Below are positions 1 to 8,893 of a stretch of DNA of 64,000 nucleotides, piece by piece. The position numbers and the translations under genes were made by a program. The DNA is from Winogradskyella sp. (GTDB taxonomy: Bacteria > Bacteroidota > Bacteroidia > Flavobacteriales > Flavobacteriaceae), in the NCBI RefSeq assembly GCF_013213835.1, contig NZ_JABSSU010000011.1, positions 1 through 64,000 of the forward strand. Reading direction: 5' to 3'. The notes below the pieces were generated by a model. The model was not told the DNA's origin, made no database searches, and saw nothing but the letters and a program-made list of their open reading frames with translations. Positions within the stretch are counted from its first letter, which is position 1, and every line of letters starts with the position of its first letter.

Positions 1-780
1 AATATACCTCCAGGCGTAACTACCATGTCTACAAAACCACCTTCACATGTAGGAACTATACTGAAGGTTGAGTCGTCTTCATCTAATACTGTTAAATCGA
101 CTAAAGAAGAAGATGGACAAGGCCCATCAAATGTGTATTCAATAGTGTAAGTTGCACTTGGACTGGCGTTAGTTACTGTTCCCGTTGCCGCATCTATTAG
201 CGCTCCATCAACCGGAAGTGGATTAAAACTATATACTCCACCAGCAGTCACAAAAGTATCTACCACACCACCATCACATGTGGCAAGCATTGTGAATCCT
301 GGATCATTAGTTATTTCAACTGTGAATGTATTAACTTCTGTTTCAGGACAAAATCCAATATTGGTAGTGTAGCTCACTGAATACGAGCTTCCAGAAACTG
401 CATTTGTTACTGTTCCAGAATTAACATCGATAACCGCTCCATCCATAGGATCTACATCAAAAGCAAAAGTTCCACCAGCATCACCTAAAATATTGACTGT
501 TGCACCATCACACGTTGGTATTAATTCAAAGCTTGGATCTTCTTCAGGAAAAACAGTAAAACTTAACTCACCAAAAGAAGGACAAATACCATTTGTTGTA
601 TATCGCACTGTATAGGTTGTGTCAGGAATACCATTAGTCACCGTTCCTGTGGTTGCATCAATTACAGCTCCATCAGTTGGTACAGGATTAAAACTGAATG
701 TACCTCCAGGTTGATTTAAACTTGAGATAAGTGCACCATCACAGGTTGCTTGGATACTAAACTCAGAATCATCAGTCGGA
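1..780 (-). repeat. Tandem coding repeats of about 231-234 bp in the surface protein
   Basis: The complement of sequences like caccatcacatgt recurs near 40, 272, 505 and 736, a period of about 231-234 bp (77-78 residues). Each unit codes for a (A/P)TCDG-start, a G-rich SFNP/AFDV strand, D(G)A.ID...GTVTN, and a Tyr-rich YT strand. These are protein-level PKD-like modules, diverged at DNA level, not a DNA repeat element. Confidence 0.7.
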
Positions 781-1904
781 TTAACAACAACTTCTAAAGT
801 CACTTCAGGGGAACACTGATTATCTGGTGTAAATGTATACGTAGTTGTAGCTTGGTTATTTATAATAGGTGACCATGCACCTGTAATACCATTATTTGAC
901 GTTGTCGGTAAAGGTGCTAGCATATCACCTTGGCAAATTGTAGGAATAGCATCAAATACAGGAGTATCTATTGGCTCAACTGTGATAGTAACTTGTTCTG
1001 TTGTTGTTTCGCCACAAGTGTCACTTATTGTCACCGTATAAGTTGTTGTTACCGTCGGTGCTAAAGTTGGGTTTGCAATATTAGGATCACTAACCCCGGC
1101 TATTGGTGACCAAGAATAACTTACACCACTAGGCACTGTAGCGTCAATATCATAGTTATCGCCGACACAAATAGTTTGATCTTCAAATAATAGATTTTCA
1201 ACAAAGGTTATACTATTAAAGCAGACTTGGTGTAAATTGGAAAAACCACCTGTTGATCCAACAAATCCGAAATACACTGTTTCATCACCATTAAAAATAT
1301 TTGCTTCGATATCTAGATTCAGTGACAACCTCAATACACAATCAAAATATACATCAAATATCTGAGCTGTAGCATTCCACTGTATTTTTATTTCATGGTC
1401 TGCGCCGTCCTCAATATTAGGACTTATAACACTGGCTTGAATCGGACCAGCTAAATTATTGCTTGCATTATGGTTTGGCACACCATTTCTCATAATGGAG
1501 ATATGATCAGAAGGTAAATCTCCGTTTTCGGGATTTGTAAACGTATCAAATTCGACTATGAGTGATTCATTTATACCTTCATATCCTACACCACCACCTT
1601 CACCTCCAATAATAGGATTTTGTGTGGTCTTAAAAACTAAAGCCATTCCGTCAGCACCATTAGCATCATTAATTCCAAAATTATTCTGATAGTAAATAGT
1701 AAAATCTTCATCAAAATCAATAGGGTTGTTATACCATACACCACCAGATTGCCATAATTCATCTGGTGTAATTATAAAACAATTACCTCCAATATCAACT
1801 GCATCACCAATGGTTGTGGCATTGAGTTGTGCATTTAAAGTGTGGGATGATATAACTAGACAAATAAAAGTAAGTAATCGTATAAAGAGTCTTGAAATTT
1901 TCAT
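1..1904 (-). CDS. Large secreted surface protein: L-type lectin domain plus tandem PKD-like repeats (partial, 3' end outside window)
   Basis: The reverse strand is open from an ATG at 1904 to the window edge, about 634 codons with no stop seen. The start is set by a clear Sec signal peptide (MKISRLFIRLLTFIC..., cleavage near LNAQ). Residues about 25-230 resemble a legume/L-type lectin fold: SGGVWYNNPIDF, then DANGADGMALVF and GGEGGGVGYEGI. An Ig/PKD-like part follows, then about 78-residue repeats with the signature ATCDG/PTCDG...GTVTN. Such proteins are typical flavobacterial cell-surface adhesins exported by T9SS and usually end in a gliding-motility (CHU_C type) or type A/B sorting domain, which would lie beyond base 1. 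Transcription is divergent from the small gene at 2073. Function (carbohydrate binding, adhesion) is inferred from domains only. Confidence 0.8.
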   Translation of the reverse strand, partial: MKISRLFIRLLTFICLVISSHTLNAQLNATTIGDAVDIGGNCFIITPDELWQSGGVWYNNPIDFDEDFTIYYQNNFGINDANGADGMALVFKTTQNPIIGGEGGGVGYEGINESLIVEFDTFTNPENGDLPSDHISIMRNGVPNHNASNNLAGPIQASVISPNIEDGADHEIKIQWNATAQIFDVYFDCVLRLSLNLDIEANIFNGDETVYFGFVGSTGGFSNLHQVCFNSITFVENLLFEDQTICVGDNYDIDATVPSGVSYSWSPIAGVSDPNIANPTLAPTVTTTYTVTISDTCGETTTEQVTITVEPIDTPVFDAIPTICQGDMLAPLPTTSNNGITGAWSPIINNQATTTYTFTPDNQCSPEVTLEVVVNPTDDSEFSIQATCDGALISSLNQPGGTFSFNPVPTDGAVIDATTGTVTNGIPDTTYTVRYTTNGICPSFGELSFTVFPEEDPSFELIPTCDGATVNILGDAGGTFAFDVDPMDGAVIDVNSGTVTNAVSGSSYSVSYTTNIGFCPETEVNTFTVEITNDPGFTMLATCDGGVVDTFVTAGGVYSFNPLPVDGALIDAATGTVTNASPSATYTIEYTFDGPCPSSSLVDLTVLDEDDSTFSIVPTCEGGFVDMVVTPGGI

Positions 1905-2023
1905 ATAACGTAAACTGGTATTTTGGGATAATTGAACACTTACATATAGGTTAAAATAAAAAGCAACTCTAAAAGGCGTGTCAATTACAACTAAGCTAAC
2001 AAAGATAAGTTTTTAAGATTTAT

Positions 2024-2031
2024 TACTTTTG
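2024..2031 (+). promoter_or_regulatory. Putative -7 box (TACTTTTG) for the 50-residue protein
   Basis: TACTTTTG fits the Bacteroidetes -7 consensus TAnnTTTG exactly and lies 41 bases before the ATG at 2073. No good TTG was seen at the expected -33 distance, so this rests on one element. Confidence 0.35.
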
Positions 2032-2072
2032 CCTTTCGCATTTTTTATCATGATTATAATCACTTTAACAAA

Positions 2073-2225
2073 ATGAAAAAGGCATTATTTAAAATGATTG
2101 CCAAAATCAATAAATTAATTTTACCTAGTTATTCTAAAAAACAACTAGATCTGACTAAGGCCACAAAAATTCAACTAGCCATTTTTGGATGGCGTCTATA
2201 CGTTACAAAACGGGCCTTAGACTAG
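2073..2225 (+). CDS. Conserved 50-residue flavobacterial small basic protein (often auto-named SsrA-binding protein)
   Basis: The ORF starts ATG AAA AAG and codes for 50 residues beginning MKKALFKMIAKINKLILP and ending GWRLYVTKRALD. It is basic, probably partly helical, and has no signal peptide. I recognise the pattern (KLILPSYSKK...GWRYYVT.RALD) as a small protein widespread in Flavobacteriaceae. It is sometimes labelled SsrA-binding protein in databases, a name I think is an annotation carry-over because true SmpB is about 150 residues with a different sequence. It stands alone between divergent and downstream genes with its own possible -7 box at 2024. Function unknown. Confidence 0.75.
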   Translation: MKKALFKMIAKINKLILPSYSKKQLDLTKATKIQLAIFGWRLYVTKRALD

Positions 2226-2285
2226 AGAATAACATTCTACTCTCCTAATTTTTAATTAATTATTTTAGGCTAGACCAATTCATTA

Positions 2286-2337
2286 TTTAACATTTTGGCA
2301 TATAACTTGTTAAAATGTTAAAAGATAAATAACTTTA
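2286..2337 (+). promoter_or_regulatory. Promoter/operator candidate of the protease cluster: 11-bp perfect inverted repeat over a weak Bacteroidetes promoter
   Basis: TTTAACATTTT at 2286-2296 is repeated inverted as AAAATGTTAAA at 2312-2322 (15-base spacer). TTG at 2307-2309 and TAACTTTA at 2330-2337 (20 bases apart) are close to the TTTG/TAnnTTTG pattern, and the first gene of the cluster starts at 2362. The repeat covers the -33 region, as expected for an operator, but it is AT-rich and could be a hairpin or chance. Confidence 0.35.
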
Positions 2338-2361
2338 ACACGCTATTAATTATAAATAATC

Positions 2362-3909
2362 ATGAAATATTCCCTTTCATTTTTACTGTTATTGACATCC
2401 CTTTTAACAGTAAACGCACAAGATCAAAAAATTATTGAATACCCATTTAATGAGCCTGGCTCTGAACCCTCCAGAGGCGTCTTTGGTGAAGATGACCGAA
2501 AAGAAATAAAGGATGCAGAAGGCTATAAAGACTTTGCTAGAGCCACAGCTGTCATGGTTTCTAAAAGAAATATCTATAACAATGAATTTTACTCATGGTC
2601 GCTAAGAGAAAAAATTCAAAACAAATATGGTAAAGAAGTAAAAATATCTGAGGATGTGAGATTTCTAGACCAACCCGCAATCGGCTCTTGCTCAGGCTTT
2701 TTAATTGCGCCAGACATCTTGGTGACTGCTGGTCATTGCATTAACTCAATGGAAGAAGCTGAAAATGTGGTTTGGATTTTTGACTATACAAACGACATGA
2801 AATTTATTAACAATCGAAAACTAGAATTTGATCCCGAAAATATTTTTGAGGTTGAAAGCATCATTACATCAAAATTAGATGACGACACTGATAAAGGTTA
2901 TGAAGATGATTATGCAGTTTTAAAACTAAAGCGAAAGTCTACAAGAGCACCCTATCGCTTTAGAACTAGCGGGTCTGTTTTAGAAGGTGGAGCAATCAAT
3001 ACCATTGGTTCACCAAAGGGTTTACCACTTAAATTTTCTACTAATGCAACTGTAGTAGATAACTCACCAAACACATGGTTTAAAAGTGATATTGATTCTT
3101 TCCCTGGAAATTCCGGTGGTCCTGTCTTTGATCAAGATGGTTTTTTAGAAGGTATTTTGGTTAGAGGTGCAGTAACATATGATGACGATTGGAGTTTAAC
3201 AGGTGACTATTATTACGATAGTTCTTGTAATTGTATCAAAACCGTGACTTGGCAAAGCGTTCGATATACTGCAGGTTGCCAAGCACATAGAATTACAAAA
3301 ATACCTCCACATGCACTTATAACTGCTATCTATTCTAACATTGAATACGCCATCACCAATAGTTTAAAAGAACGTTTTGATTCATGGGAAATTTACAATT
3401 GGATTTTTAATCATAAATACACTCAGGACAATGGCCGTTTCGAAAATTTAGCTTTGAACTACAGCAACACCTATGCACTTAAAAGTATTTTAGAACTTAC
3501 TGCCGAAAAAATTTCTGATAGTTATGCTAGAGAATTAATTAACAAAGCGATTAACTCTAATAATATTGAAGCTTTAGAAGTCCTATTGGAAGCAGAATTA
3601 TTAGCCGACGCCGGTATGAAATCAAAATACACGGCACTACAAAAAGCCATTATAGATGGTAATATTGACGTTGCTGAGACACTTATCAATTATGGTGCAG
3701 ATGTTAAAGTTAAAACATCATCTAATGAAAACTTACTTCACATTGCAGCAAAAAATGGAAACATGGAATTAGCTAAGCTATTGGTTAAAAACAAAGTAAG
3801 TGCTAAAGCAAAAAACAATAAAAAATTGAGACCTGAAAAGGTAGCTAAAAAAGCAGGTCATAAGTCATTAGCTAAATTTTTGAAACGCTACAGAAAAGGT
3901 AAACTTTAG
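2362..3909 (+). CDS. Exported trypsin-like serine protease with C-terminal ankyrin repeats
   Basis: 515 residues. Signal peptide 1-20 (ending TVNAQ). The trypsin/V8-like domain spans about 60-300: His125 in VTAGHC, Asp183 in DDYAVLKL and Ser251 in PGNSGGPVFD form a complete triad. Residues about 420-510 carry two or three ankyrin repeats (TALQKAIIDGNIDVAETLI, LLHIAAKNGNMELAKLLV) and a very basic tail. SRG at 37-39, just after the signal peptide, would be a natural activation site because trypsin-fold proteases are often activated by a new N-terminus. It is the first gene of the plus-strand caspase/CHAT cluster and is followed after 21 bases by the DUF900 hydrolase. A role as upstream or downstream protease of the caspases is inference; the ankyrin repeats suggest a protein partner. 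Confidence 0.85.
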   Translation: MKYSLSFLLLLTSLLTVNAQDQKIIEYPFNEPGSEPSRGVFGEDDRKEIKDAEGYKDFARATAVMVSKRNIYNNEFYSWSLREKIQNKYGKEVKISEDVRFLDQPAIGSCSGFLIAPDILVTAGHCINSMEEAENVVWIFDYTNDMKFINNRKLEFDPENIFEVESIITSKLDDDTDKGYEDDYAVLKLKRKSTRAPYRFRTSGSVLEGGAINTIGSPKGLPLKFSTNATVVDNSPNTWFKSDIDSFPGNSGGPVFDQDGFLEGILVRGAVTYDDDWSLTGDYYYDSSCNCIKTVTWQSVRYTAGCQAHRITKIPPHALITAIYSNIEYAITNSLKERFDSWEIYNWIFNHKYTQDNGRFENLALNYSNTYALKSILELTAEKISDSYARELINKAINSNNIEALEVLLEAELLADAGMKSKYTALQKAIIDGNIDVAETLINYGADVKVKTSSNENLLHIAAKNGNMELAKLLVKNKVSAKAKNNKKLRPEKVAKKAGHKSLAKFLKRYRKGKL

Positions 3910-3957
3910 TATTAAAATACCGCTAATAAAATGAATCTCATTTCGAATCTCTGCATA

Positions 3958-5385
3958 ATGCTAAATAGACGAATCTTTCTCAAATTAAGAATCATCATAC
4001 CTATTTTCATGATGTTTTCTTTAACTGTAATCGCTCAGAATAATGAATACATCAAACTCGTTGATGACAATATTACGTTATTAGATTCATGCCTTACAAA
4101 CAGAAGTGATTATTCCCTTTTTAAGCTGCAGTTAGTTGATAGTACAATTACAATAGACAGTCTAAAGATTCAAACAGAAGCTAATTATAAAAACAAAGAA
4201 TTTAATTCTATTGATCGTTTTAACCAATTTGACTTTAAATTTTGGTTGCTTTCTAATGACAGCTATAAAACCTATGGTGATTTTAAATTAAGACTATCAT
4301 ATTACATCAATGGTAATTTAATTGAACAGAATTATGTCATCTGTTTAGATTATATAGATCCTAATCAAAAAGACCGAGGTTCATCTAATTCACCTGATTA
4401 TGTCACCTTATCCGTATACTTTGGAACTGATAGAAATAACACAAGATCAGACAATCTTAATGAAGCTTTTGGCACAAAGCGATCTTCGCTAAAATATGGT
4501 ATTGTAGAAGTAAGCATACCGCATGACCATAGAATAGGTGAAATTGAAAGCCCAGCTATATGGAAGTTCGAATTTTCAGAAGATCCTAAAAAGCATATGA
4601 TGCTTCAAGAGATTTCACTACTAGAAAAAGATGCCTTTTTTGATAAACTATCTAAAGATATTCAAGAATCTGAAAAGAAAAGTACCTTTTTATTTGTGCA
4701 TGGTTACAACACATCATTCAGTGAAGCAGCCAAGCGTACTGCTCAAATATCTTATGATTTAAAATTTGACGGTAAACCGGTATTTTACAGCTGGCCATCA
4801 CAAGCTTCAACGTTTAGATATGGTAGAGATGAAGAGAACATAGCCTGGTCACAATCAAATATGCAACGTTTTTTAGAGGACTATCTTTCTAAATCTAAGG
4901 CAGAAGACATCTATCTCGTAGCTCATAGTATGGGTAATAGAGGACTAACTAGAGCCATTGTTGAAGTTATGAAAGACCATCCAGAGCTCAAGTCTAAAAT
5001 AAAAGAAATCATTCTCGCTGCACCAGATATTGATGCAGATGTCTTTAAAAATGAGATTGCACCACAAATGGTTTCTGAAACAAAAAAGCCAATAACACTT
5101 TATGTTTCTTCTGATGATTTAGCCTTAAAAGCTTCAAAACTTTTACACGGTAATCCAAGAGCTGGTGACGCAGGTGAAAAAATGGTCATTGTAGAAGGTA
5201 TTGAAACTATTGATGCCTCTGGTATCGACACTAGTTTTTTAAGTCATTCTTACTTTGCCGACACAAATTCAATAATTTCAGATATATTCGATATTATACA
5301 ATCAGGACAACGCGCTTTAAATCGTAAACGTTTATCCTTAATAAAACTTAAAGACAATATTTTTTACTGGAAAGTGAAACAGTAA
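3958..5385 (+). CDS. Exported DUF900-family alpha/beta hydrolase
   Basis: 475 residues from the ATG at 3958. An in-frame ATG at 3931 exists, but starting at 3958 gives a normal signal peptide (MLNRRIFLKLRIIIPIFMMF..., cleavage near VIAQ). The N-terminal 140 residues are unassigned. From about 150 the DUF900 pattern is clear: VYFGTDRNN, LKYGIVEVSIP, FLFVHGYNTSF (oxyanion region), nucleophile Ser324 in AHSMGNR, acid Asp in APDIDAD (357 or 359) and His430 in LSHSYF. The family contains serine esterases and lipases of mostly unknown substrate. It sits 21 bases after the trypsin-ankyrin gene and 22 before the next ORF, so it is probably co-transcribed. It may act on envelope lipids or peptides as an effector of the cluster; that is inference. 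Confidence 0.8.
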   Translation: MLNRRIFLKLRIIIPIFMMFSLTVIAQNNEYIKLVDDNITLLDSCLTNRSDYSLFKLQLVDSTITIDSLKIQTEANYKNKEFNSIDRFNQFDFKFWLLSNDSYKTYGDFKLRLSYYINGNLIEQNYVICLDYIDPNQKDRGSSNSPDYVTLSVYFGTDRNNTRSDNLNEAFGTKRSSLKYGIVEVSIPHDHRIGEIESPAIWKFEFSEDPKKHMMLQEISLLEKDAFFDKLSKDIQESEKKSTFLFVHGYNTSFSEAAKRTAQISYDLKFDGKPVFYSWPSQASTFRYGRDEENIAWSQSNMQRFLEDYLSKSKAEDIYLVAHSMGNRGLTRAIVEVMKDHPELKSKIKEIILAAPDIDADVFKNEIAPQMVSETKKPITLYVSSDDLALKASKLLHGNPRAGDAGEKMVIVEGIETIDASGIDTSFLSHSYFADTNSIISDIFDIIQSGQRALNRKRLSLIKLKDNIFYWKVKQ

Positions 5386-5407
5386 AAAACACACTAATTT
5401 AGTTATT

Positions 5408-6838
5408 ATGAAAATGAAGTACATTAAAACAATCAGCATACTAACCATACTGTTGACCTCAAGTTTATCCTTTGCACAAGAACGCTATAGAATTACCTAT
5501 GACTACGCGACGGATAAAATAAATTACTTACACATAGATAAAAATAACAAGGTCATTGATACCTTAGACAAACCAAAAATTAAGCGAAACAGTCTTGTAG
5601 AACTCAAGTTGTCAAATGTTAATCCTTTTGCCGTACAAGTTAAAACCGACGTTCAAGAAGAGGATCTTATAAATACAGGTCAAGGTTTCAATTTTAGTTC
5701 ATTACTAGGAAGTATTAATTCTTTTACCGGCGATAATATTGACTTAAATACGTCAAACCTTCCTGATTCTAATCTATTTAGGTCAGAAGGAGGTTCTAGA
5801 GGAAGTGCTACTGCTAAAAGCAGTGTAGAGGATTTAAATAATCAAATTACCAATGTAGCTGCTTTAAAGTCTACATTAATATCTAATCTTTTAAATCCTA
5901 ATTTAGATAAAGCGACTATTATGGAAAATCTTTTATCTACTGCTGATGCGGATATGGATGCGCGCCTTCCAAGTGCTCAAGACAATTTTTATATGTATTT
6001 AGCTAAAGTAGAGAAATCTATTAAGGATAGTAAATCACAATTAGAAAGTGATATCAGTGCAATGTCAAAAGACATTGAAACATCTGCTACAGACTCAGAA
6101 AAAGCAGTTTCTAGAGGCGAATTAGTGTCAAGGAATATTGCCATGGCAGATTTACAGCGCCTTATGGCAGATCTTAATAATTCTACCGGAAAAAGTCTTC
6201 AAAGTTTAGATGAATTACGTTCGCTTTACACCATTTTAGAAGCTTCTAACTTTGAGCAGACCTATGATTACGAGCTATCTGCCGATAAGGTAAACATAGA
6301 ATTAAAGTTTGTACAGAGTGATTTTTCTAATGACATTGATAATGACGACACTTCTACAACTTTAAAAACTAGAAACATTAAAATGTTTTCTAAAGGTGGA
6401 TTTAAAATAAATACAAGTGTTGCCATGACCTTGAATAATTTCGGCAACAATTCTAACGATTATTTTATTGACGAATCTGGTGTTATTGGTGCAGATAATA
6501 ACGACTTTTTTGTACCTAATCTCAGCACCATGATCAACTTTTACCCTTTTATTGGAGAAAACTTTAATATTGGTGGAAGCTTCGGATTGTCTATTCCAAT
6601 ATCAGGAAATAACAATATTTCTGGCGTCAATTTCTTATTAGGTCCATCGCTATTTTTTGGAAGTAAAAGTAGATTAGCACTTTCTGGCGGAGTTGCTTAT
6701 GGACCAGTACAACGCTTAACAAACGGATTAGAAGTTGGTGACAACACAAACTTCTCAAGTGTAGATAACTTTACAAAGAACGTTTATGACTTCGGATACT
6801 ATTTTGGTATTTCGTTTAGCCTTTTCGACCTTAACTAA
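5408..6838 (+). CDS. Hypothetical exported protein, central helical region and C-terminal beta-rich (possible outer-membrane barrel) region
   Basis: 476 residues, signal peptide 1-24 (LSFAQ). I do not recognise a family. Residues about 25-90 are beta-rich, 130-290 are helical/coiled-coil-like and rich in Ser, Lys, Asp and Leu, and 310-476 alternate hydrophobic and polar residues with many Gly/Asn. The C-terminus SFSLFDLN lacks a final Phe but the preceding strand (YYFGISFSLF) resembles a barrel strand. SRG occurs at 130-132 (GGSRGSATAKSS) and 235-237 (AVSRGELVSRN), flanking the helical part. Those positions make it a plausible substrate of the neighbouring proteases. It lies in a tight run (22 bases before, 20 after). 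Confidence 0.6.
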   Translation: MKMKYIKTISILTILLTSSLSFAQERYRITYDYATDKINYLHIDKNNKVIDTLDKPKIKRNSLVELKLSNVNPFAVQVKTDVQEEDLINTGQGFNFSSLLGSINSFTGDNIDLNTSNLPDSNLFRSEGGSRGSATAKSSVEDLNNQITNVAALKSTLISNLLNPNLDKATIMENLLSTADADMDARLPSAQDNFYMYLAKVEKSIKDSKSQLESDISAMSKDIETSATDSEKAVSRGELVSRNIAMADLQRLMADLNNSTGKSLQSLDELRSLYTILEASNFEQTYDYELSADKVNIELKFVQSDFSNDIDNDDTSTTLKTRNIKMFSKGGFKINTSVAMTLNNFGNNSNDYFIDESGVIGADNNDFFVPNLSTMINFYPFIGENFNIGGSFGLSIPISGNNNISGVNFLLGPSLFFGSKSRLALSGGVAYGPVQRLTNGLEVGDNTNFSSVDNFTKNVYDFGYYFGISFSLFDLN

Positions 6839-6858
6839 TTAATATAAAGACTATAATC

Positions 6859-8868
6859 ATGAAAAAATATTTTATTCTCATACTAACTTTAGCTTTTAGT
6901 ATTAATGCCATGGCAGAAAAACATGCGCTTATTATTGCAGTTGGAGATTATCCTGTAAAAACAGGTTGGTCTTCTATTAGCTCTGCTAATGATGTACCGT
7001 TGATTAAAAACACCTTATTAAACCAAGATTTTAAAGAAGATAATATTGTTGTTCTTAAAAATGAAATGGCTACTAGAGCAGGAATACTAGAAGCCATTAA
7101 AGCACTTCAAGCAAAAATTAAACCAGGTGATATTGTAGTGATCCACTACTCTGGTCATGGACAACAAATCTTTGATGATAATGGTGAAGAAATTGATGAT
7201 AAAGACGAATCCATTGTACCATATGATGCTTTAGTGAAATTCATTCCAAATAAATACGAAGGTCAAAATCACATAAGAGATGACGAATTAGGAAATATAA
7301 TTGCAACCTTTAGAAATGCTTTAGGGACCGAAGGTCAATTGCTTATGCTTTTAGACAGTTGCCATTCTGGTTCGGCAACTCGTGGTGGAAAAGCGCGTGG
7401 TGGTGAAGCTACGTTTGCTCCACCAGGTTGGAAAGCTAATTCAAGTAATAACAACAAAGGTAGTGGGCTTTTAGAACCTGTAAAAGCAGGACCAAACGCA
7501 GCACCATTTGTTATGCTTTCTGGCGCTTCTGCAGACGAATTAAACTACGAATACGAAGGTTATGGCTCATTGAGTTTTGCATTCTCAAAAGCAATGAACG
7601 ATTTAGGTTCTGATGTTACTTACAGAAAATTATTCTCAGCCATATCGGCTAACATGAATGTGATCTCGCCAAACCAAACACCAACAGCTGAAGGTGACTT
7701 GGATTATAAATTATTTGGTGGAGAATATGTAAAACAACAACCCTATTACCCAATTACTAAAATTTCTAGAGCCGATATTATTAAAATTAATGCGGGTAAG
7801 TTGCAAAGCCTATTCGATGGAACTACAGTAAATATTTTACCTGCAGGTACTTCAAAAGTAGAAGAGAAAGATATTATAGCAAAAGGATCAATTACTAGAG
7901 CACGTTTTAATGAATCTATCATAAAGCTAGACACACCACTAAGTACCACAAACGAAAAAGAGTTATGGGTTTTTGTGGACGAACCGACTTATGGCGATAT
8001 TTCTTTAAATATTTACCTTGACGAATCCTTAAAATCGAAGTCTATTAAAAAAGAAATCGAAACCTTTTTAGCTGAGAAAAAAATTGGGAAAATTGTAGAT
8101 GTTGCAACTGAGGCCAAATTAATTATTGCTCAAGAACAAGAAAAGATATCTATCCTCACCGTTAGTGGTCAAGACACCGAAATTATAAGTGACGAATCTA
8201 TTTTTAGTCAGCCACAAAAAGATGGCAAGTATGATTACAAGGAAATAACCAATACTTTATTCAATTATGCGCAAGGTTCTTATCTAAAGGAATTAAATCT
8301 TAATAATGCGGATTACGAATTTGAATTTCGACTTTTACCAGGAAAGTATAACGCAGAAATAGATGAAGTTGAATTTCTTGAGGCAGATGCATTTATAGAT
8401 GAAGCAGGTAAATTTAAAGTAAATACTGATGGTGATGTTGTGTTTTTAGAAGTCACCAACAAGAGTGATCAACCACTGTATTTTAGCATTATAGAAATTA
8501 ATACTAAAGGTGAAATTGCCACATTTATGCCAAATGACACTTGTAAGTTAAATGACAATGAAAGACGTATTATGCCAGGCAAAACCATGGTTTTTGAAAA
8601 TTGCCAATTCGAGTTTGGACCACCATATGAGACGTTAATCCTTAAAGGTTTCGCTACACCAAAACCTATTAATTTTAAATCTACAGTAGATAGTAGAGGT
8701 GAGAAAACTGGTACTCGCGGTGCCGGTGATAGCAACCCTTTAGAAGACTTTATCGGTGAAACCTATACCCAAACAAGAGGTAGAAAAGCTAGTAGCAGAA
8801 CTAGTGGCGGAAAAATTGATGGCTATAGCACAGAGTTTGTGTATGAGATTGTGAGAAGTAAGGAGTAA
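6859..8868 (+). CDS. Exported metacaspase-like cysteine protease (peptidase C14) with C-terminal DUF4384-like domain
   Basis: 669 residues, signal peptide 1-19 (SINAMA). Caspase domain about 20-290: ALIIAVGDYP strand, His100 in HYSGHG, the acidic metacaspase-like stretch DDNGEEIDDKDESIVPYD, and Cys168 in LLDSCHSGSA. The type I metacaspase signature suggests cleavage after Arg or Lys, not Asp. TRG at 174-176 directly follows the catalytic loop, where metacaspases are commonly auto-cut. Residues about 400-600 hold a DUF4384-like beta domain (FSIIEINTKGEIATFMPN). The tail has SRG 612-614, TRG 619-621 and TRG 639-641. Tandem paralogue of the next gene. Predicted periplasmic protease; substrates unknown. 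Confidence 0.9.
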   Translation: MKKYFILILTLAFSINAMAEKHALIIAVGDYPVKTGWSSISSANDVPLIKNTLLNQDFKEDNIVVLKNEMATRAGILEAIKALQAKIKPGDIVVIHYSGHGQQIFDDNGEEIDDKDESIVPYDALVKFIPNKYEGQNHIRDDELGNIIATFRNALGTEGQLLMLLDSCHSGSATRGGKARGGEATFAPPGWKANSSNNNKGSGLLEPVKAGPNAAPFVMLSGASADELNYEYEGYGSLSFAFSKAMNDLGSDVTYRKLFSAISANMNVISPNQTPTAEGDLDYKLFGGEYVKQQPYYPITKISRADIIKINAGKLQSLFDGTTVNILPAGTSKVEEKDIIAKGSITRARFNESIIKLDTPLSTTNEKELWVFVDEPTYGDISLNIYLDESLKSKSIKKEIETFLAEKKIGKIVDVATEAKLIIAQEQEKISILTVSGQDTEIISDESIFSQPQKDGKYDYKEITNTLFNYAQGSYLKELNLNNADYEFEFRLLPGKYNAEIDEVEFLEADAFIDEAGKFKVNTDGDVVFLEVTNKSDQPLYFSIIEINTKGEIATFMPNDTCKLNDNERRIMPGKTMVFENCQFEFGPPYETLILKGFATPKPINFKSTVDSRGEKTGTRGAGDSNPLEDFIGETYTQTRGRKASSRTSGGKIDGYSTEFVYEIVRSKE

Positions 8869-8893
8869 ATATCACAATTAAATCTGAATTGGA

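Noticed and set aside
1726..1908. A 60-residue plus-strand ORF in the left surface gene
   Set aside because: It lies antisense within the signal peptide and lectin part of the well-supported minus-strand gene and has no leader or family resemblance.
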